Assembly (NCBI RefSeq): GCF_030651835.1
Contig: NZ_JAUSBX010000036.1
Coordinates: forward strand, 1-64,000
Length of the DNA: 64,000 nt
Source: Methylicorpusculum sp.
GTDB lineage: Bacteria; Pseudomonadota; Gammaproteobacteria; Methylococcales; Methylomonadaceae
Reading direction: 5' to 3'
Made by a program: the position numbers and the translations under genes. Position 1 is the first letter of the stretch. Each line of letters starts with the position of its first letter. The notes under the pieces are model-generated. The model saw nothing but the letters and a program-made list of their open reading frames with translations, searched no databases and was not told the origin of the DNA. Shown here piece by piece: positions 7,920-16,493 of this stretch.

Positions 7920-8834
7920 TCACTCTTCCCACTCCAGCTCAGCAAATGCAGCCGTAACATTTTTGCGATGAAACTGATCGAACAACAGCCATTGATCCTT
8001 AAACTGATAACCCACCGTTTCAATGGCTTCCTCAATAAATTTCCCTGATTTTATCAGGGCTCGAATTTCTTGCTGCAGCGTTTCCAGATACTGTTTTTCA
8101 GGTTGCAGGCTTTTCGGCCAGTCGCTGACAATAGGGCCATGGCCTGGAATAACGATCTTAAATGACCGCTTTTCCAGCGCCTTGATTTCTTTTAGCCATC
8201 CCAAAAGACTGCCGTCTATCACCGGCAAATGCCTTATAAATAACAAATCCGACATCCATAGCGTTTCAGTCGCCGGATCATAAACCGTCAGGTCATTGTC
8301 CGTGTGCGCGGCCGCATGCGCAGTCAACTCCAGCACACGTCCGCCCAGATCGATTTTCATATGACCATTGACGGCCTTATCGGGCGGAATGAGGTTTTCC
8401 GGTTTCAGATCGACCGCGATTTGCTCAGCCGCCCTATCCAGGTAAAACTGAGCTCTGGCAGCCATGGCGCGAGCCAGATTCTTATGCCCGATAAACTGTA
8501 CTCCCCGCATTTTAAAAGCGATATTGCCGTAGATATGATCCGGATGAACATGCGTATTGATGACATAACACACCGGTTTTGACGTGATTTTTTGAATCGA
8601 CTGCTTCAAGGCCATCCCTTCATCAGGATTGCCGCCCGTATCGATCACCGCGACACAGCGATCACCGACGATAAAACCGATGTTCGCAATTGCGCCATGA
8701 TTGGTGGTATCAGGTAGTTCATGCTTGCCCTGATGCACATAAATACCCTGAGCAGCTTCGGTCATACTTAATGCAGACTGAGCATACAGAGGCATGGCAA
8801 TAACCATACAGAGCAAAATCAAAAAAATTCGCAC
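7920..8834 (-). CDS. Quinoprotein relay system zinc metallohydrolase (MBL fold)
   Basis: A 304-residue metallo-beta-lactamase-fold protein with an N-terminal signal peptide (MRIFLILLCMVIAMPLYAQ). The zinc motif HVHPDH lies at 95-100, followed by a later AHAAAHTDNDL histidine region, a WMSDLLF aspartate motif and VIPGHGP. Such proteins are paired with SoxYZ-like carriers next to quinoprotein dehydrogenases. Here the carrier gene follows on the same strand, with its ATG 71 bases beyond this stop. Substrate unknown; the name follows the family convention. Confidence 0.82.
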   Translation of the reverse strand: MRIFLILLCMVIAMPLYAQSALSMTEAAQGIYVHQGKHELPDTTNHGAIANIGFIVGDRCVAVIDTGGNPDEGMALKQSIQKITSKPVCYVINTHVHPDHIYGNIAFKMRGVQFIGHKNLARAMAARAQFYLDRAAEQIAVDLKPENLIPPDKAVNGHMKIDLGGRVLELTAHAAAHTDNDLTVYDPATETLWMSDLLFIRHLPVIDGSLLGWLKEIKALEKRSFKIVIPGHGPIVSDWPKSLQPEKQYLETLQQEIRALIKSGKFIEEAIETVGYQFKDQWLLFDQFHRKNVTAAFAELEWEE

Positions 8835-8923
8835 GTGTTTCTCCGGTTAAACAAAGGGGCAAAAAACTTAAATTATTGTATCTAGTTCTGACCTCAAACC
8901 CAGTTATTGCCTAGATGCTATCG

Positions 8924-9086
8924 GCAAATCCCAGTTTGAACTTTTATATTGCTTTGAGGCTAGGTGTAAGCCTTGCGAGGAACGCCGTAAAACCATCCAT
9001 GGGGGCTTGACGGCAGCATCCCTGCTACCGACATCCCCACAAAGCTTACGCCTACCCTTTTTTATCATCAAATTGGGAATTGCTGA
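8924..9086. mobile_element. MITE-like repeat, family 1, copy 1 (about 163 bp)
   Basis: The ends are inverted: CAAATCCCAGTTTGAA at the left and TCAAATTGGGAATTGCTGAG at the right. Just inside are subterminal inverted blocks, GTGTAAGCCTTGCGAGGAAC and the facing AAAGCTTACGCCTA. The centre carries a GGCAGC/GCTACC hairpin. Copies occur at 31987-32110 (without the central hairpin) and 55456-55531 (one half with the hairpin). There is no coding capacity, so any movement would need a transposase in trans. It fills the space between the MBL gene and the LysR gene. Confidence 0.7.
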
Positions 9087-9104
9087 GACACTATTAAGCC
9101 TTGG

Positions 9105-9995
9105 CTATTTACACAACTGAAGAAATGCACTGGCCGCCCGGGACTGAATGATGGCTTTGGGAGCAATGATGTTTAAATGCCAGATCAAGCCTTCCGGCGG
9201 ATTGACACGCCGCGCAACCAGACCGCTGCGTTCATTGCGCAATGCCTGGGAGGAAGCAAAGCCGATACCTAAACCCGCTCTGACGGCCTCTTTAACGCCT
9301 GATACACCGGTGACTTCGATATTGACCTCAACATCGACTCCGGCGCGGCTTAAAGCACTTTCCACCACCTTTCTGGCACCTGATCCCACCTCTCGCCAAA
9401 TAACGGGGTACTCGGCAAAAACGCTTAGCGGAACACATTCCGGATAAACACTGGCCAACACATGATCTTCCGGCAGTACCAGAACAATTTCATCTTGTTG
9501 CCAGGGAATGACTTCATAGTTGCCGGGCAGTTCCTCGCTTTCAACAGGGCCTTCGATAAACCCCAGATCGAGCTCATGAAGCTGTTTCAGAATTTCATCG
9601 GTATCCGCCGTTTTCATGGTCACCCTGACACCGGCATGCAAGGTCTGAAATTCCACTAAAAAATGCGGCAAGTAGTAACTGGCAATGGTTGTTGTAGAGC
9701 CCAACCTTAAATGGCCGGCATTGACTTTTTTCAGGCAGCGAACATAGTCAATCGCCTGATTGAGATCGTCCGACATTTTCTGAGCATAACTCAAAAGCCC
9801 TGCGCCGGCAGGTGTCAGTTCAATTTGATGGCCTTTGCGCTCATAAAGCGGCTCGCCAACCTGTTGCTGAAGCAACTTTAGCTGACCCGACACGGCGGGT
9901 TGTCCGATATGCAGACACTCTGCCGCTTGTGTAATACTTTTTAAACGAGCCACAACCGCAAAGGTGAGCAAATGATTAGGGTTCAAAGTATCCAC
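9105..9995 (-). CDS. LysR-family transcriptional regulator, candidate regulator of formate dehydrogenase
   Basis: A 296-residue LysR regulator: an N-terminal winged helix-turn-helix (LLTFAVVARLKSITQAAECL, then IGQPAVSGQLKLLQ) and a C-terminal effector-binding domain (LRLGSTTTIASYYLPHFL, VGSGARKVVE). The GTG at 9995 is chosen because LysR proteins normally begin about seven residues before the LLTF segment. A TTG at 10088 would add 31 atypical residues and run into the palindrome at 10087. The gene is divergent from the formate dehydrogenase genes, like fdsR upstream of fds operons, so regulation of that operon is the simplest inference. The inducer is unknown. Confidence 0.85.
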   Translation of the reverse strand: MDTLNPNHLLTFAVVARLKSITQAAECLHIGQPAVSGQLKLLQQQVGEPLYERKGHQIELTPAGAGLLSYAQKMSDDLNQAIDYVRCLKKVNAGHLRLGSTTTIASYYLPHFLVEFQTLHAGVRVTMKTADTDEILKQLHELDLGFIEGPVESEELPGNYEVIPWQQDEIVLVLPEDHVLASVYPECVPLSVFAEYPVIWREVGSGARKVVESALSRAGVDVEVNIEVTGVSGVKEAVRAGLGIGFASSQALRNERSGLVARRVNPPEGLIWHLNIIAPKAIIQSRAASAFLQLCK

Positions 9996-10086
9996 CTTCT
10001 GCCGACCGAATTGAGTTTCAAACACAGGTTTTCGTAGCCGCCTAAACTCTGCAGGCCCTTGAAGTAGCTGCCGATTTAGCCGGTGC

Positions 10087-10112
10087 AATGATAGTGAGGC
10101 GATACTATCATT
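10087..10112. promoter_or_regulatory. Palindrome, candidate LysR operator
   Basis: AATGATAGT (10087-10095) and ACTATCATT (10104-10112) form a perfect nine-base inverted repeat with an eight-base spacer, in the intergenic region between the LysR gene and the divergent formate dehydrogenase operon. LysR proteins commonly bind imperfect dyads in such positions. The site lies nearer the regulator gene, which would suit autoregulation. Confidence 0.5.
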
Positions 10113-10203
10113 ATTTATGATGTCAATCCGAATAAATAATGAGTTGAAACATAGTCAGTAGCTAAGTTAAAGTGCCAGCAATTTGCGGTAGACGCAACGC
10201 AAA

Positions 10204-10233
10204 AGCGCTGATAAGTTTGTATAGCCCTATAAT
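10204..10233 (+). promoter_or_regulatory. Candidate sigma-70 promoter of the formate dehydrogenase operon
   Basis: A perfect TATAAT box at 10228-10233 lies about 48 bases before the GTG start. The corresponding -35 region (GCGCTG-like, about 17 bases earlier) is a poor match, which would suit an activator-dependent promoter. Confidence 0.4.
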
Positions 10234-10280
10234 ATAAGAAAGACCCGCTGACAGAGGCGGATTACTTGGAGGAAACACGC

Positions 10281-11972
10281 GTGGCAGTCATAACAATTAC
10301 ACCTGAACAGATCACTAAAAAGAAACGTAAAGGCCCCAAAGGCCATGCGGTGGACTTAAGCGCATTAGATGAAATCAGAGCCTTGCTGGGAAACGAGCCC
10401 CGCCGCCCGGATCTGCTGATAGAGCACTTACATAAAATTCAAGACACGTTTCATCATATATCCTCCAAGCATCTTGTCGCACTCGCCAGTGAGATGAAAT
10501 TGTCGCCGGCTGAAGTTTTTGAAGTAGCTTCTTTTTATCATCATTTTGACGTTGTCAAGGAAGGCCATACCCCTCCTCCCGCGCTGACGATCAGAGTCTG
10601 TGAATCGGTCTCATGCGAAATGGCAGGCGCCCACGAACTGATCAGCGCGCTTGAACAGGGCTTGAGCGATAAAGCCCGCATCCAGAAAGTCCCTTGTGTA
10701 GGCCGTTGCCAACATGCGCCTGTCGCCGTCGTCGGTCAAAACCCCATTGATAAGGCCGACGCTGAAAAAGTGTCCGGCGCCGTAGCAAACAACGCCATTC
10801 AAGCGCCCGTAGCCAGTTATATCAGTTTTGAAGAATACAAAGCGAATGGCGGCTATCAGACCATGAAAAGTCTGCATGAAGGGGATATTTCCGCAGAAAG
10901 CATCATCAAGAAGATGGAAGACTCCGGTCTCAGAGGCCTAGGCGGCGCCGGATTTCCGGCCGGAAGAAAATGGCGCATTGTCAAAGGATTTGCCGGACCA
11001 CGCATGATGGCCGTGAACATCGATGAAGGCGAACCCGGTACGTTTAAAGACCGTTTTTATCTGGAAAGAGACCCGCACCGCTTTCTGGAAGGTATGCTGA
11101 TCGCAGCATTAACCGTGGGCTGCGATGAGATTTATGTTTACCTTCGCGATGAATATGCCGGATGCCGGGAAATTCTGACCCGCGAAATTGCCAATCTGCA
11201 GAATAACCCGCCTTCGCCAAAATACCGCTTGCCCCCGATTCATTTACGCCGTGGTGCCGGTGCCTATATTTGCGGCGAAGAGTCCGCAATGGTCGAATCC
11301 ATTGAAGGCAAACGCGGCATGCCGCGTTTAAGACCGCCTTTCCTCGCGGAAGTGGGCTTATTCGGACGTCCCACACTGGAACACAACATGGAGTCGGTGT
11401 TCTGGGTACGCGATATCGTCGAAAAAGGGCCTGACTGGTTTTCTTCATTCGGTCGCAACGACAGAAAAGGATTACGCTCATTTTCGGTTTCAGGCCGGGT
11501 TAACAAGCCGGGCGTGCATCTGGCACCGGCCGGTATTACCGTTCGTGAATTAATTGATGAATATTGCGGCGGCATGCTGGAAGGACATGAGTTTTACGGA
11601 TACTTTCCAGGCGGGGCATCGGGGGGCATATTGCCCGCTTCGTTGGGCGATATCCCTCTGGACTTCGACACCTTGAATCCTTACGGGTGTTTTATCGGTT
11701 CGGCAGCCGTGGTGATATTTTCCAATCACGACAGCGCGAAAAAACTGGCCTTGAATGCCATGCGGTTTTTCGAAGAAGAATCTTGCGGACAATGCACTCC
11801 TTGCCGGGTGGGAACCACCAAGGCGGCCCATCTGATGGCATCGGAGCAATGGGATACCAGCCTGCTGGAGGAATTGTCCTCGGTCATGGTCGATGCATCG
11901 ATCTGTGGCCTGGGTCAGGCTGCGCCCAATCCCCTTCGCTGCGTCATCAAATATTTCCCGCACGAATTATGA
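10281..11972 (+). CDS. NAD-dependent formate dehydrogenase, fused beta subunit (NuoE-NuoF type)
   Basis: A 563-residue diaphorase subunit that passes electrons from the alpha subunit to NAD+. Residues about 40-165 are a NuoE-like thioredoxin-fold domain with 2Fe-2S cysteines Cys107, Cys112, Cys139 and Cys143. The rest is NuoF-like, with the GLGGAGFPAGRKW motif for NADH/FMN, the GAGAYICGEESAM motif, and 4Fe-4S cysteines Cys502, Cys505, Cys508 and Cys542. The GTG at 10281 is chosen because GGAGG lies eight bases upstream; an in-frame TTG at 10266 lacks such a site. The fusion matches Fdh1B of Methylobacterium. The alpha gene follows after 30 bases. The enzyme regenerates NADH in the last step of C1 oxidation. 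Confidence 0.92.
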   Translation: MAVITITPEQITKKKRKGPKGHAVDLSALDEIRALLGNEPRRPDLLIEHLHKIQDTFHHISSKHLVALASEMKLSPAEVFEVASFYHHFDVVKEGHTPPPALTIRVCESVSCEMAGAHELISALEQGLSDKARIQKVPCVGRCQHAPVAVVGQNPIDKADAEKVSGAVANNAIQAPVASYISFEEYKANGGYQTMKSLHEGDISAESIIKKMEDSGLRGLGGAGFPAGRKWRIVKGFAGPRMMAVNIDEGEPGTFKDRFYLERDPHRFLEGMLIAALTVGCDEIYVYLRDEYAGCREILTREIANLQNNPPSPKYRLPPIHLRRGAGAYICGEESAMVESIEGKRGMPRLRPPFLAEVGLFGRPTLEHNMESVFWVRDIVEKGPDWFSSFGRNDRKGLRSFSVSGRVNKPGVHLAPAGITVRELIDEYCGGMLEGHEFYGYFPGGASGGILPASLGDIPLDFDTLNPYGCFIGSAAVVIFSNHDSAKKLALNAMRFFEEESCGQCTPCRVGTTKAAHLMASEQWDTSLLEELSSVMVDASICGLGQAAPNPLRCVIKYFPHEL

Positions 11973-12002
11973 ATCACTGTTTAGTTGAAAAGAGGTCAAC
12001 CC

Positions 12003-14777
12003 ATGGCTGCTAATCCGGAATTTTTGAACAAACCCATCGTCAATTTCACACTGGACGGCAACGAATTTTCAGCTTTCCAGGGAGAAACCATCCTGCAGGC
12101 TGCCAAACGGCAAGGCAAAGAGATACCGCATCTTTGTTACAAAGATGGCCTTCGCCCTGACGGGAATTGCCGCGCCTGCGTGGTGGAAATTGAAGGCGAA
12201 CGGGTGCTCGCGCCTTCGTGCTGCCGCATGCCAAGTGAAGGCATGAAAGTCAAAGCCGAGAGTGAAAGGGCTATCAAGTCCCAGAAAATGGTATTGGAAT
12301 TGTTGAAATCCGATATGCCTAATCAGGGTAAATCACCTTATACACTAAACTCCGAACTGGATTATTGGGCCGATAAACTGGAAGTCGGCACACCCCGTTT
12401 TGAAGGCCGGAAACAACCTCTGGCCGATTTTTCACATCCCGCCATTTCGGTCAACCTGGATGCCTGCATACAGTGCACCCGTTGTTTGAGAGCCTGCCGT
12501 GAAGAGCAGATGAACGATGTCATAGGCTATGCGAACCGCGGCGGCCATTCCGAGATTGTGTTCGATATCGCTGACCCTATGGGCGCCAGCAGTTGCGTGG
12601 CCTGCGGTGAATGTGTCCAAGCCTGCCCTACCGGCGCGTTGATGCCCGCTAACAATGTGGGACTGGAGGTCGCCGATAAAACCGTCGACTCGACATGCCC
12701 CTATTGCGGCGTAGGTTGCTTGATCAAATACCACGTCAAGGACAACAAAATTCTTTATACCGAAGGCCGGGATGGTTTCACCAATCATTTGCGTCTTTGT
12801 GTCAAAGGCCGTTACGGTTTCAACTATATCCATAACCCGCTGAGGCTGACCCAACCGCTGATTAGAAGAGAAGGCGTGGCCAAAACCGCCGAACTTTTGG
12901 ACCCCGACCAATTGTATGACGTTTTCCGTGAAGCCAGCTGGGAAGAGGCGCTGGATTTTGCCGCCAATGGCTTGAAAAAAATTCGCGAGGAAAAAGGCAG
13001 TAAAGCGCTGGCCGGTCTCGGCTCGGCCAAAGGCAGTAACGAAGAAGCTTATTTATTCCAGAAACTGGTACGTATCGGTTTCGGCTCAAACAATGTCGAC
13101 CATTGCACCCGCCTTTGCCATGCCTCTTCGGTCGTTGCCTTGCTGGAATGTCTGGGTTCGGGCGCAGTATCCAATCCGGTCGCCGATGTCAGCAAAGCCG
13201 AAGTGATTATTATCATCGGCTCTAATCCGACGGTAAATCATCCGGTCGGGGCCACATTCATGAAGAATGCAGCCAAAAAAGGCGCGAAGATCATTCTGAT
13301 GGACCCGATCAAAACGTCCATCTCAAAGTATGCGACTCACGTTCTGCAATTCCGTCCGGATACCGATGTTGCCTTACTGAACGGCATTATGCATACGATT
13401 CTGGCTGAAAATCTGCAAAACGACGACTACATCAAAAAACACACGGAAGAGTTTTATTTGATGAAAGAGCATTTGAGAAATTACAGCCCGGAACATGTTG
13501 CGCCTATCTGCGGCATCGATGCTGAAATGATCAAAGAAGTGGCCAGACTCTATGCAACATCAAAGGGGTCAATGATTTTGTGGGGCATGGGCATTTCCCA
13601 GCATATTCACGGCACCGATAACGCCCGTTGCTTGATTTCCCTGGCATTGATGACCGGACAGATCGGCCGGCCCGGTACCGGATTACATCCGTTACGCGGC
13701 CAAAACAACGTACAAGGCGCATCCGACGTGGGCTTGATCCCTATGGTCTATCCAGATTATGAATCGGTGGAAAATCCCGCCTATCAAGCCAAGTATGAAA
13801 AATTATGGAATGCCAAGCTTGATCCTAAACGCGGTTTGACTACGGTTGAAATGATTCATGCCATTCTCGATGAAGAACTTTACGGTATGTATATCGAAGG
13901 CGAAAATCCGGCTATGTCCGATCCCAATCAGAATCACGCGCGGGAAGCATTGGCTGCGCTGGAACATCTGGTCGTTCAGGATATCTTTTTGACTGAAACA
14001 GCCGGTTTTGCCGATGTCATTTTACCCGCCTCGGCGTTCTATGAAAAAACCGGCACATTCTCCAACACCGACCGTAGAGTCCAGATGGGACGTCAGGCCG
14101 TCAATCCGCCGGGAGATGCGCGCCAGGATCTGTGGATCATCCAGGAAATTGCCAACCGCCTGGGTTGTAACTGGAACTATCAAGGCCCAGAAGATGTGTT
14201 CAATGAAATGCGTCAAGCCATGACCAGCATTGCCGGGATGACTTGGGAACGGCTTGAAAAAGAAGACTCGCTGACTTATCCGCTGGAAAAAGAAGGCGAC
14301 CCGGGCCAGCCTGTGATTTTTACCGACGGTTTTCCAACGCCCTCAGGCAAAGGTAAATTTGTACCCGCACACTTTATTCATGCCGATGAATTACCTGATG
14401 ATGAGTACCCCTTGATTTTCATCACCGGACGTCAACTTGAACATTGGCATACCGGCAGTATGACCCGTCATTCATCGACCCTGGATGCAATAGAGCCGGA
14501 TCCGGTTCTCAGTGCCCATCCGAATGATCTGGCCAAAATGAATATCGAACCGGGCGGCTTAATCACCATCGAATCCAGACGCGGAAAAATCACGGCTTAT
14601 GCCCGGTCAGAACTGGGCATACAGGAAGGCAGTCTGTTCATGGCTTTTTGTTATAACGAAGCCAGTGCCAACCTGATCACCAACGAGGCGCTGGACCCTG
14701 CCGCAAAAATTCCGGAATTTAAATTCTGCGCTGTAAAAGCCTATGCCGGAGGCGAAATAGGCACGCGTATTCAATAA
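12003..14777 (+). CDS. Formate dehydrogenase alpha subunit (molybdenum/tungsten bis-MGD)
   Basis: The 924-residue catalytic subunit oxidises formate to CO2. The N-terminus is NuoG-like, with a 2Fe-2S ferredoxin domain (Cys45, Cys56, Cys59, Cys73/74), then 4Fe-4S motifs at about 155-165 (CIQCTRCLRAC) and 198-208 (CVACGECVQAC). The catalytic domain starts with a 4Fe-4S motif, Cys232, Cys235, Cys239 and Cys266. In the segment VDHCTRLCHASS, Cys372 takes the position of the metal-binding Cys/Sec of E. coli FdhF, so this is a cysteine enzyme. The C-terminal molydopterin-binding domain contains TGRQLEHWHTGSMTR. ATG 12003 follows an AAGAGG ribosome site. Tungsten versus molybdenum cannot be told from sequence. 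Confidence 0.93.
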   Translation: MAANPEFLNKPIVNFTLDGNEFSAFQGETILQAAKRQGKEIPHLCYKDGLRPDGNCRACVVEIEGERVLAPSCCRMPSEGMKVKAESERAIKSQKMVLELLKSDMPNQGKSPYTLNSELDYWADKLEVGTPRFEGRKQPLADFSHPAISVNLDACIQCTRCLRACREEQMNDVIGYANRGGHSEIVFDIADPMGASSCVACGECVQACPTGALMPANNVGLEVADKTVDSTCPYCGVGCLIKYHVKDNKILYTEGRDGFTNHLRLCVKGRYGFNYIHNPLRLTQPLIRREGVAKTAELLDPDQLYDVFREASWEEALDFAANGLKKIREEKGSKALAGLGSAKGSNEEAYLFQKLVRIGFGSNNVDHCTRLCHASSVVALLECLGSGAVSNPVADVSKAEVIIIIGSNPTVNHPVGATFMKNAAKKGAKIILMDPIKTSISKYATHVLQFRPDTDVALLNGIMHTILAENLQNDDYIKKHTEEFYLMKEHLRNYSPEHVAPICGIDAEMIKEVARLYATSKGSMILWGMGISQHIHGTDNARCLISLALMTGQIGRPGTGLHPLRGQNNVQGASDVGLIPMVYPDYESVENPAYQAKYEKLWNAKLDPKRGLTTVEMIHAILDEELYGMYIEGENPAMSDPNQNHAREALAALEHLVVQDIFLTETAGFADVILPASAFYEKTGTFSNTDRRVQMGRQAVNPPGDARQDLWIIQEIANRLGCNWNYQGPEDVFNEMRQAMTSIAGMTWERLEKEDSLTYPLEKEGDPGQPVIFTDGFPTPSGKGKFVPAHFIHADELPDDEYPLIFITGRQLEHWHTGSMTRHSSTLDAIEPDPVLSAHPNDLAKMNIEPGGLITIESRRGKITAYARSELGIQEGSLFMAFCYNEASANLITNEALDPAAKIPEFKFCAVKAYAGGEIGTRIQ

Positions 14778-14791
14778 GGTTGAAGTTGATT

Positions 14792-14811
14792 GGGTTGGTG
14801 TAAACCAACCC
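14792..14811 (+). terminator. Hairpin after formate dehydrogenase operon
   Basis: GGGTTGG and CCAACCC form a perfect seven-base stem with a six-base loop 14 bases after the alpha-subunit stop. No T run follows, so it may be a weak terminator or an mRNA-stabilising structure. Confidence 0.45.
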
Positions 14812-14846
14812 ATGCTAAGACGTTAAGAAGCAACTATAAAAAAGCA

Positions 14847-14920
14847 TGTAGGATGTGCTGAGCGATAGCGAAGCGCATCAATCGCGACCGATGCGGCTCC
14901 TGTTGTCATTGCATCCTACA
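14847..14920. repeat. Palindromic repeat bounded by TGTAGGATG / CATCCTACA
   Basis: Perfect inverted ends TGTAGGATG (14847-14855) and CATCCTACA (14912-14920) enclose a segment with GAGCGATAGCGAAGCGCATC. This class of intergenic repeat is common in proteobacteria. Its right arm supplies the stop codon of the adjacent leftward DUF2442 gene. Confidence 0.6.
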
Positions 14921-15148
14921 GAACTTTCAAAATATTGTTAGGCCAGTTTTTTTTGCATTTCTCGTAAACAAACTCAGGATCAAGATCGGCTCCAGACTCC
15001 CATTCAATAGTGTCAAAAGCAACTGAAACCTTTTCAAAAGATTGGCTATCTTTAAGTCGATGAAAAATGCCGAAATCCAGGTAGGGTTTCATATCCAATA
15101 TTCCACTTTCACCATTACTAAAGGTGATCTCAAGCAAATAATGATCTC
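14916..15148 (-). pseudogene. DUF2442 gene, 3' part, split by IS630 insertion
   Basis: Reading leftwards from the insertion point, this segment encodes RDHYLLEITFSNGESG, then ILDMKPYLDFGIFHRL and ends WPNNILKVL, a DUF2442 domain (small proteins of unknown function, often paired with DUF4160 proteins). The 5' part lies beyond the insertion element at 16408-16438. Removing the element and one TA copy gives a continuous 87-residue frame. In the present arrangement a longer frame starts within the element (around 15248) and could still express the domain with a foreign N-terminus. The stop codon lies in the TGTAGGATG repeat arm. Confidence 0.8.
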
Positions 15149-15150
15149 TA

Positions 15151-16407
15151 GTAGTTCGTTTCACAAAAACATTTACAATAAATTTTAACATGTCATGATA
15201 CTTTTTTTCATAGAGATTAGGCCATGGCACGGAAAACAGAACGCGCACCCTTAGTGCTTACGGAAGAGCAACGGCAGGAGTTATTAATTCAAGCAGGTTC
15301 AAGAACAGCTGCAAAGCGGAAGGTTGAGCGCGCCGGAATTTTGCTCCGTTACGCAGAAGGCACGCCCATTTCACAGATCGGGAATTTACTTGGCGTAAGT
15401 CGTCCAACGATTTACAAGTGCATCGACAAAGCCTTGGCAGCCGGTATAACCGTGGGGTTAAGTGACGCGTACCATCGCCCGAAAGCACCCGAGATTAGCG
15501 ACGACGCAAAGAGCTGGGTGGTCAGCATAGCGTGCACCAAGCCAAAAGATCATGGTTTGGCGGCAGAATTGTGGTCCTTGTCACAGCTGGCGAAGTTTAT
15601 TGGGGCAGCGGCTGAGAATGCGGGATTTCCGCGCCTTGCTCAGGCACACAAGACCACGGTTTGGCGAATTCTTGATGAGCACGAAATCAAGCCGCATCGC
15701 ATCCGCTATTACCTGGAGCGGCGCGATCCTGATTTTGATGCGAAGATGCGCGAGGTCTTGATGGTTTATCAGGAAGTGTCCCTGCAAAACGCGATGTCAA
15801 CGAAGACTGTCGGTGGCTCATCAGCATCGGGACGATCGGTTATAACCGTCAGTGTCGATGAAAAGCCCGGGATCCAAGCCATTGCGACCGTGGCACCGGA
15901 TTTGCCGCCGGTGGCCGGGCATCATGCAGAAACCGGACGGGACTATGAGTACGTGCGACATGGAACTTTAAGTATTCTTGCTGCACTTGATTTACATGAT
16001 GGTCATCTATTTGCTGAAGTGGAAGAGCGTCATCGCAGCTGTGAATTCATCCAGTTGCTCAAACGCCTGGATGGGCACTATCCGATCGATGCGACTATTC
16101 GGGTAATCCTCGATAATCACAGCTCGCATATTTCTAAGGAAACAATGGCCTATTTGGCGACGCGGCCCGGTCGCTTTGAATATGTCCATACGCCAAAGCA
16201 TGGCTCCTGGCTGAATCTGATTGAAATAGCCTTCTCCAAAATGGCTCGCTCTTTCCTGCGCCATATCAGAGTGACTTCCAAAAAGGAACTCAAAGAACGA
16301 ATTCTGAAGGGCATTGCCGAATTTAACGAACAACCGGTCGTTTATAAATGGAAACAATTCGATCTTGACCTGGTATAGTATGTAAGTATTTTAATGAAAC
16401 GAACTAC
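15151..16407 (+). mobile_element. IS630-family insertion sequence, complete
   Basis: The element is 1257 bases with perfect 13-base inverted ends, GTAGTTCGTTTCA at the left and TGAAACGAACTAC at the right, with partial matching for another 14 bases. It is flanked by TA on both sides (15149-15150 and 16408-16409), the target duplication expected of IS630/Tc1-mariner elements. It contains one transposase gene and interrupts a DUF2442 gene. Confidence 0.9.
15224..16378 (+). CDS. IS630-family transposase
   Basis: A 384-residue DDE transposase. The N-terminus has a helix-turn-helix (AEGTPISQIGNLLGVSRPTIY) and a second DNA-binding region (KTTVWRILDEHEIKPHRI). The catalytic core shows the first Asp in SVDEKPGIQA, the second in VILDNHSSH and the last acidic residue in GSWLNLIEIAFSKM, the IS630 pattern. 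The ATG at 15224 lies 73 bases inside the left inverted end, and the stop lies 29 bases before the right element boundary. The frame is intact, so the element may be active. Confidence 0.93.
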   Translation: MARKTERAPLVLTEEQRQELLIQAGSRTAAKRKVERAGILLRYAEGTPISQIGNLLGVSRPTIYKCIDKALAAGITVGLSDAYHRPKAPEISDDAKSWVVSIACTKPKDHGLAAELWSLSQLAKFIGAAAENAGFPRLAQAHKTTVWRILDEHEIKPHRIRYYLERRDPDFDAKMREVLMVYQEVSLQNAMSTKTVGGSSASGRSVITVSVDEKPGIQAIATVAPDLPPVAGHHAETGRDYEYVRHGTLSILAALDLHDGHLFAEVEERHRSCEFIQLLKRLDGHYPIDATIRVILDNHSSHISKETMAYLATRPGRFEYVHTPKHGSWLNLIEIAFSKMARSFLRHIRVTSKKELKERILKGIAEFNEQPVVYKWKQFDLDLV

Positions 16408-16438
16408 TAGGGAAAACTGCTAATACAGATGGGTACAT
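16408..16438 (-). pseudogene. DUF2442 gene, 5' part, split by IS630 insertion
   Basis: The ATG at 16438-16436 encodes MYPSVLAVFP, which joins in frame to RDHYLLEITF at 15148 when the insertion element and one TA are removed. A leftward GAAGCATCTTTATAATC tract upstream includes TATAAT-like bases. This is the start of the interrupted DUF2442 gene. Confidence 0.75.
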
Positions 16439-16493
16439 TTTATTACCTGATTATAAAGATGCTTCATCTCTAACACTTTTCCTCTAGCCGACC

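Noticed and set aside
14916-15248. A 110-residue continuous minus-strand protein
   Set aside because: The first part is translated from the insertion-element end, so it is a chimera; the natural start lies at 16438 beyond the element.
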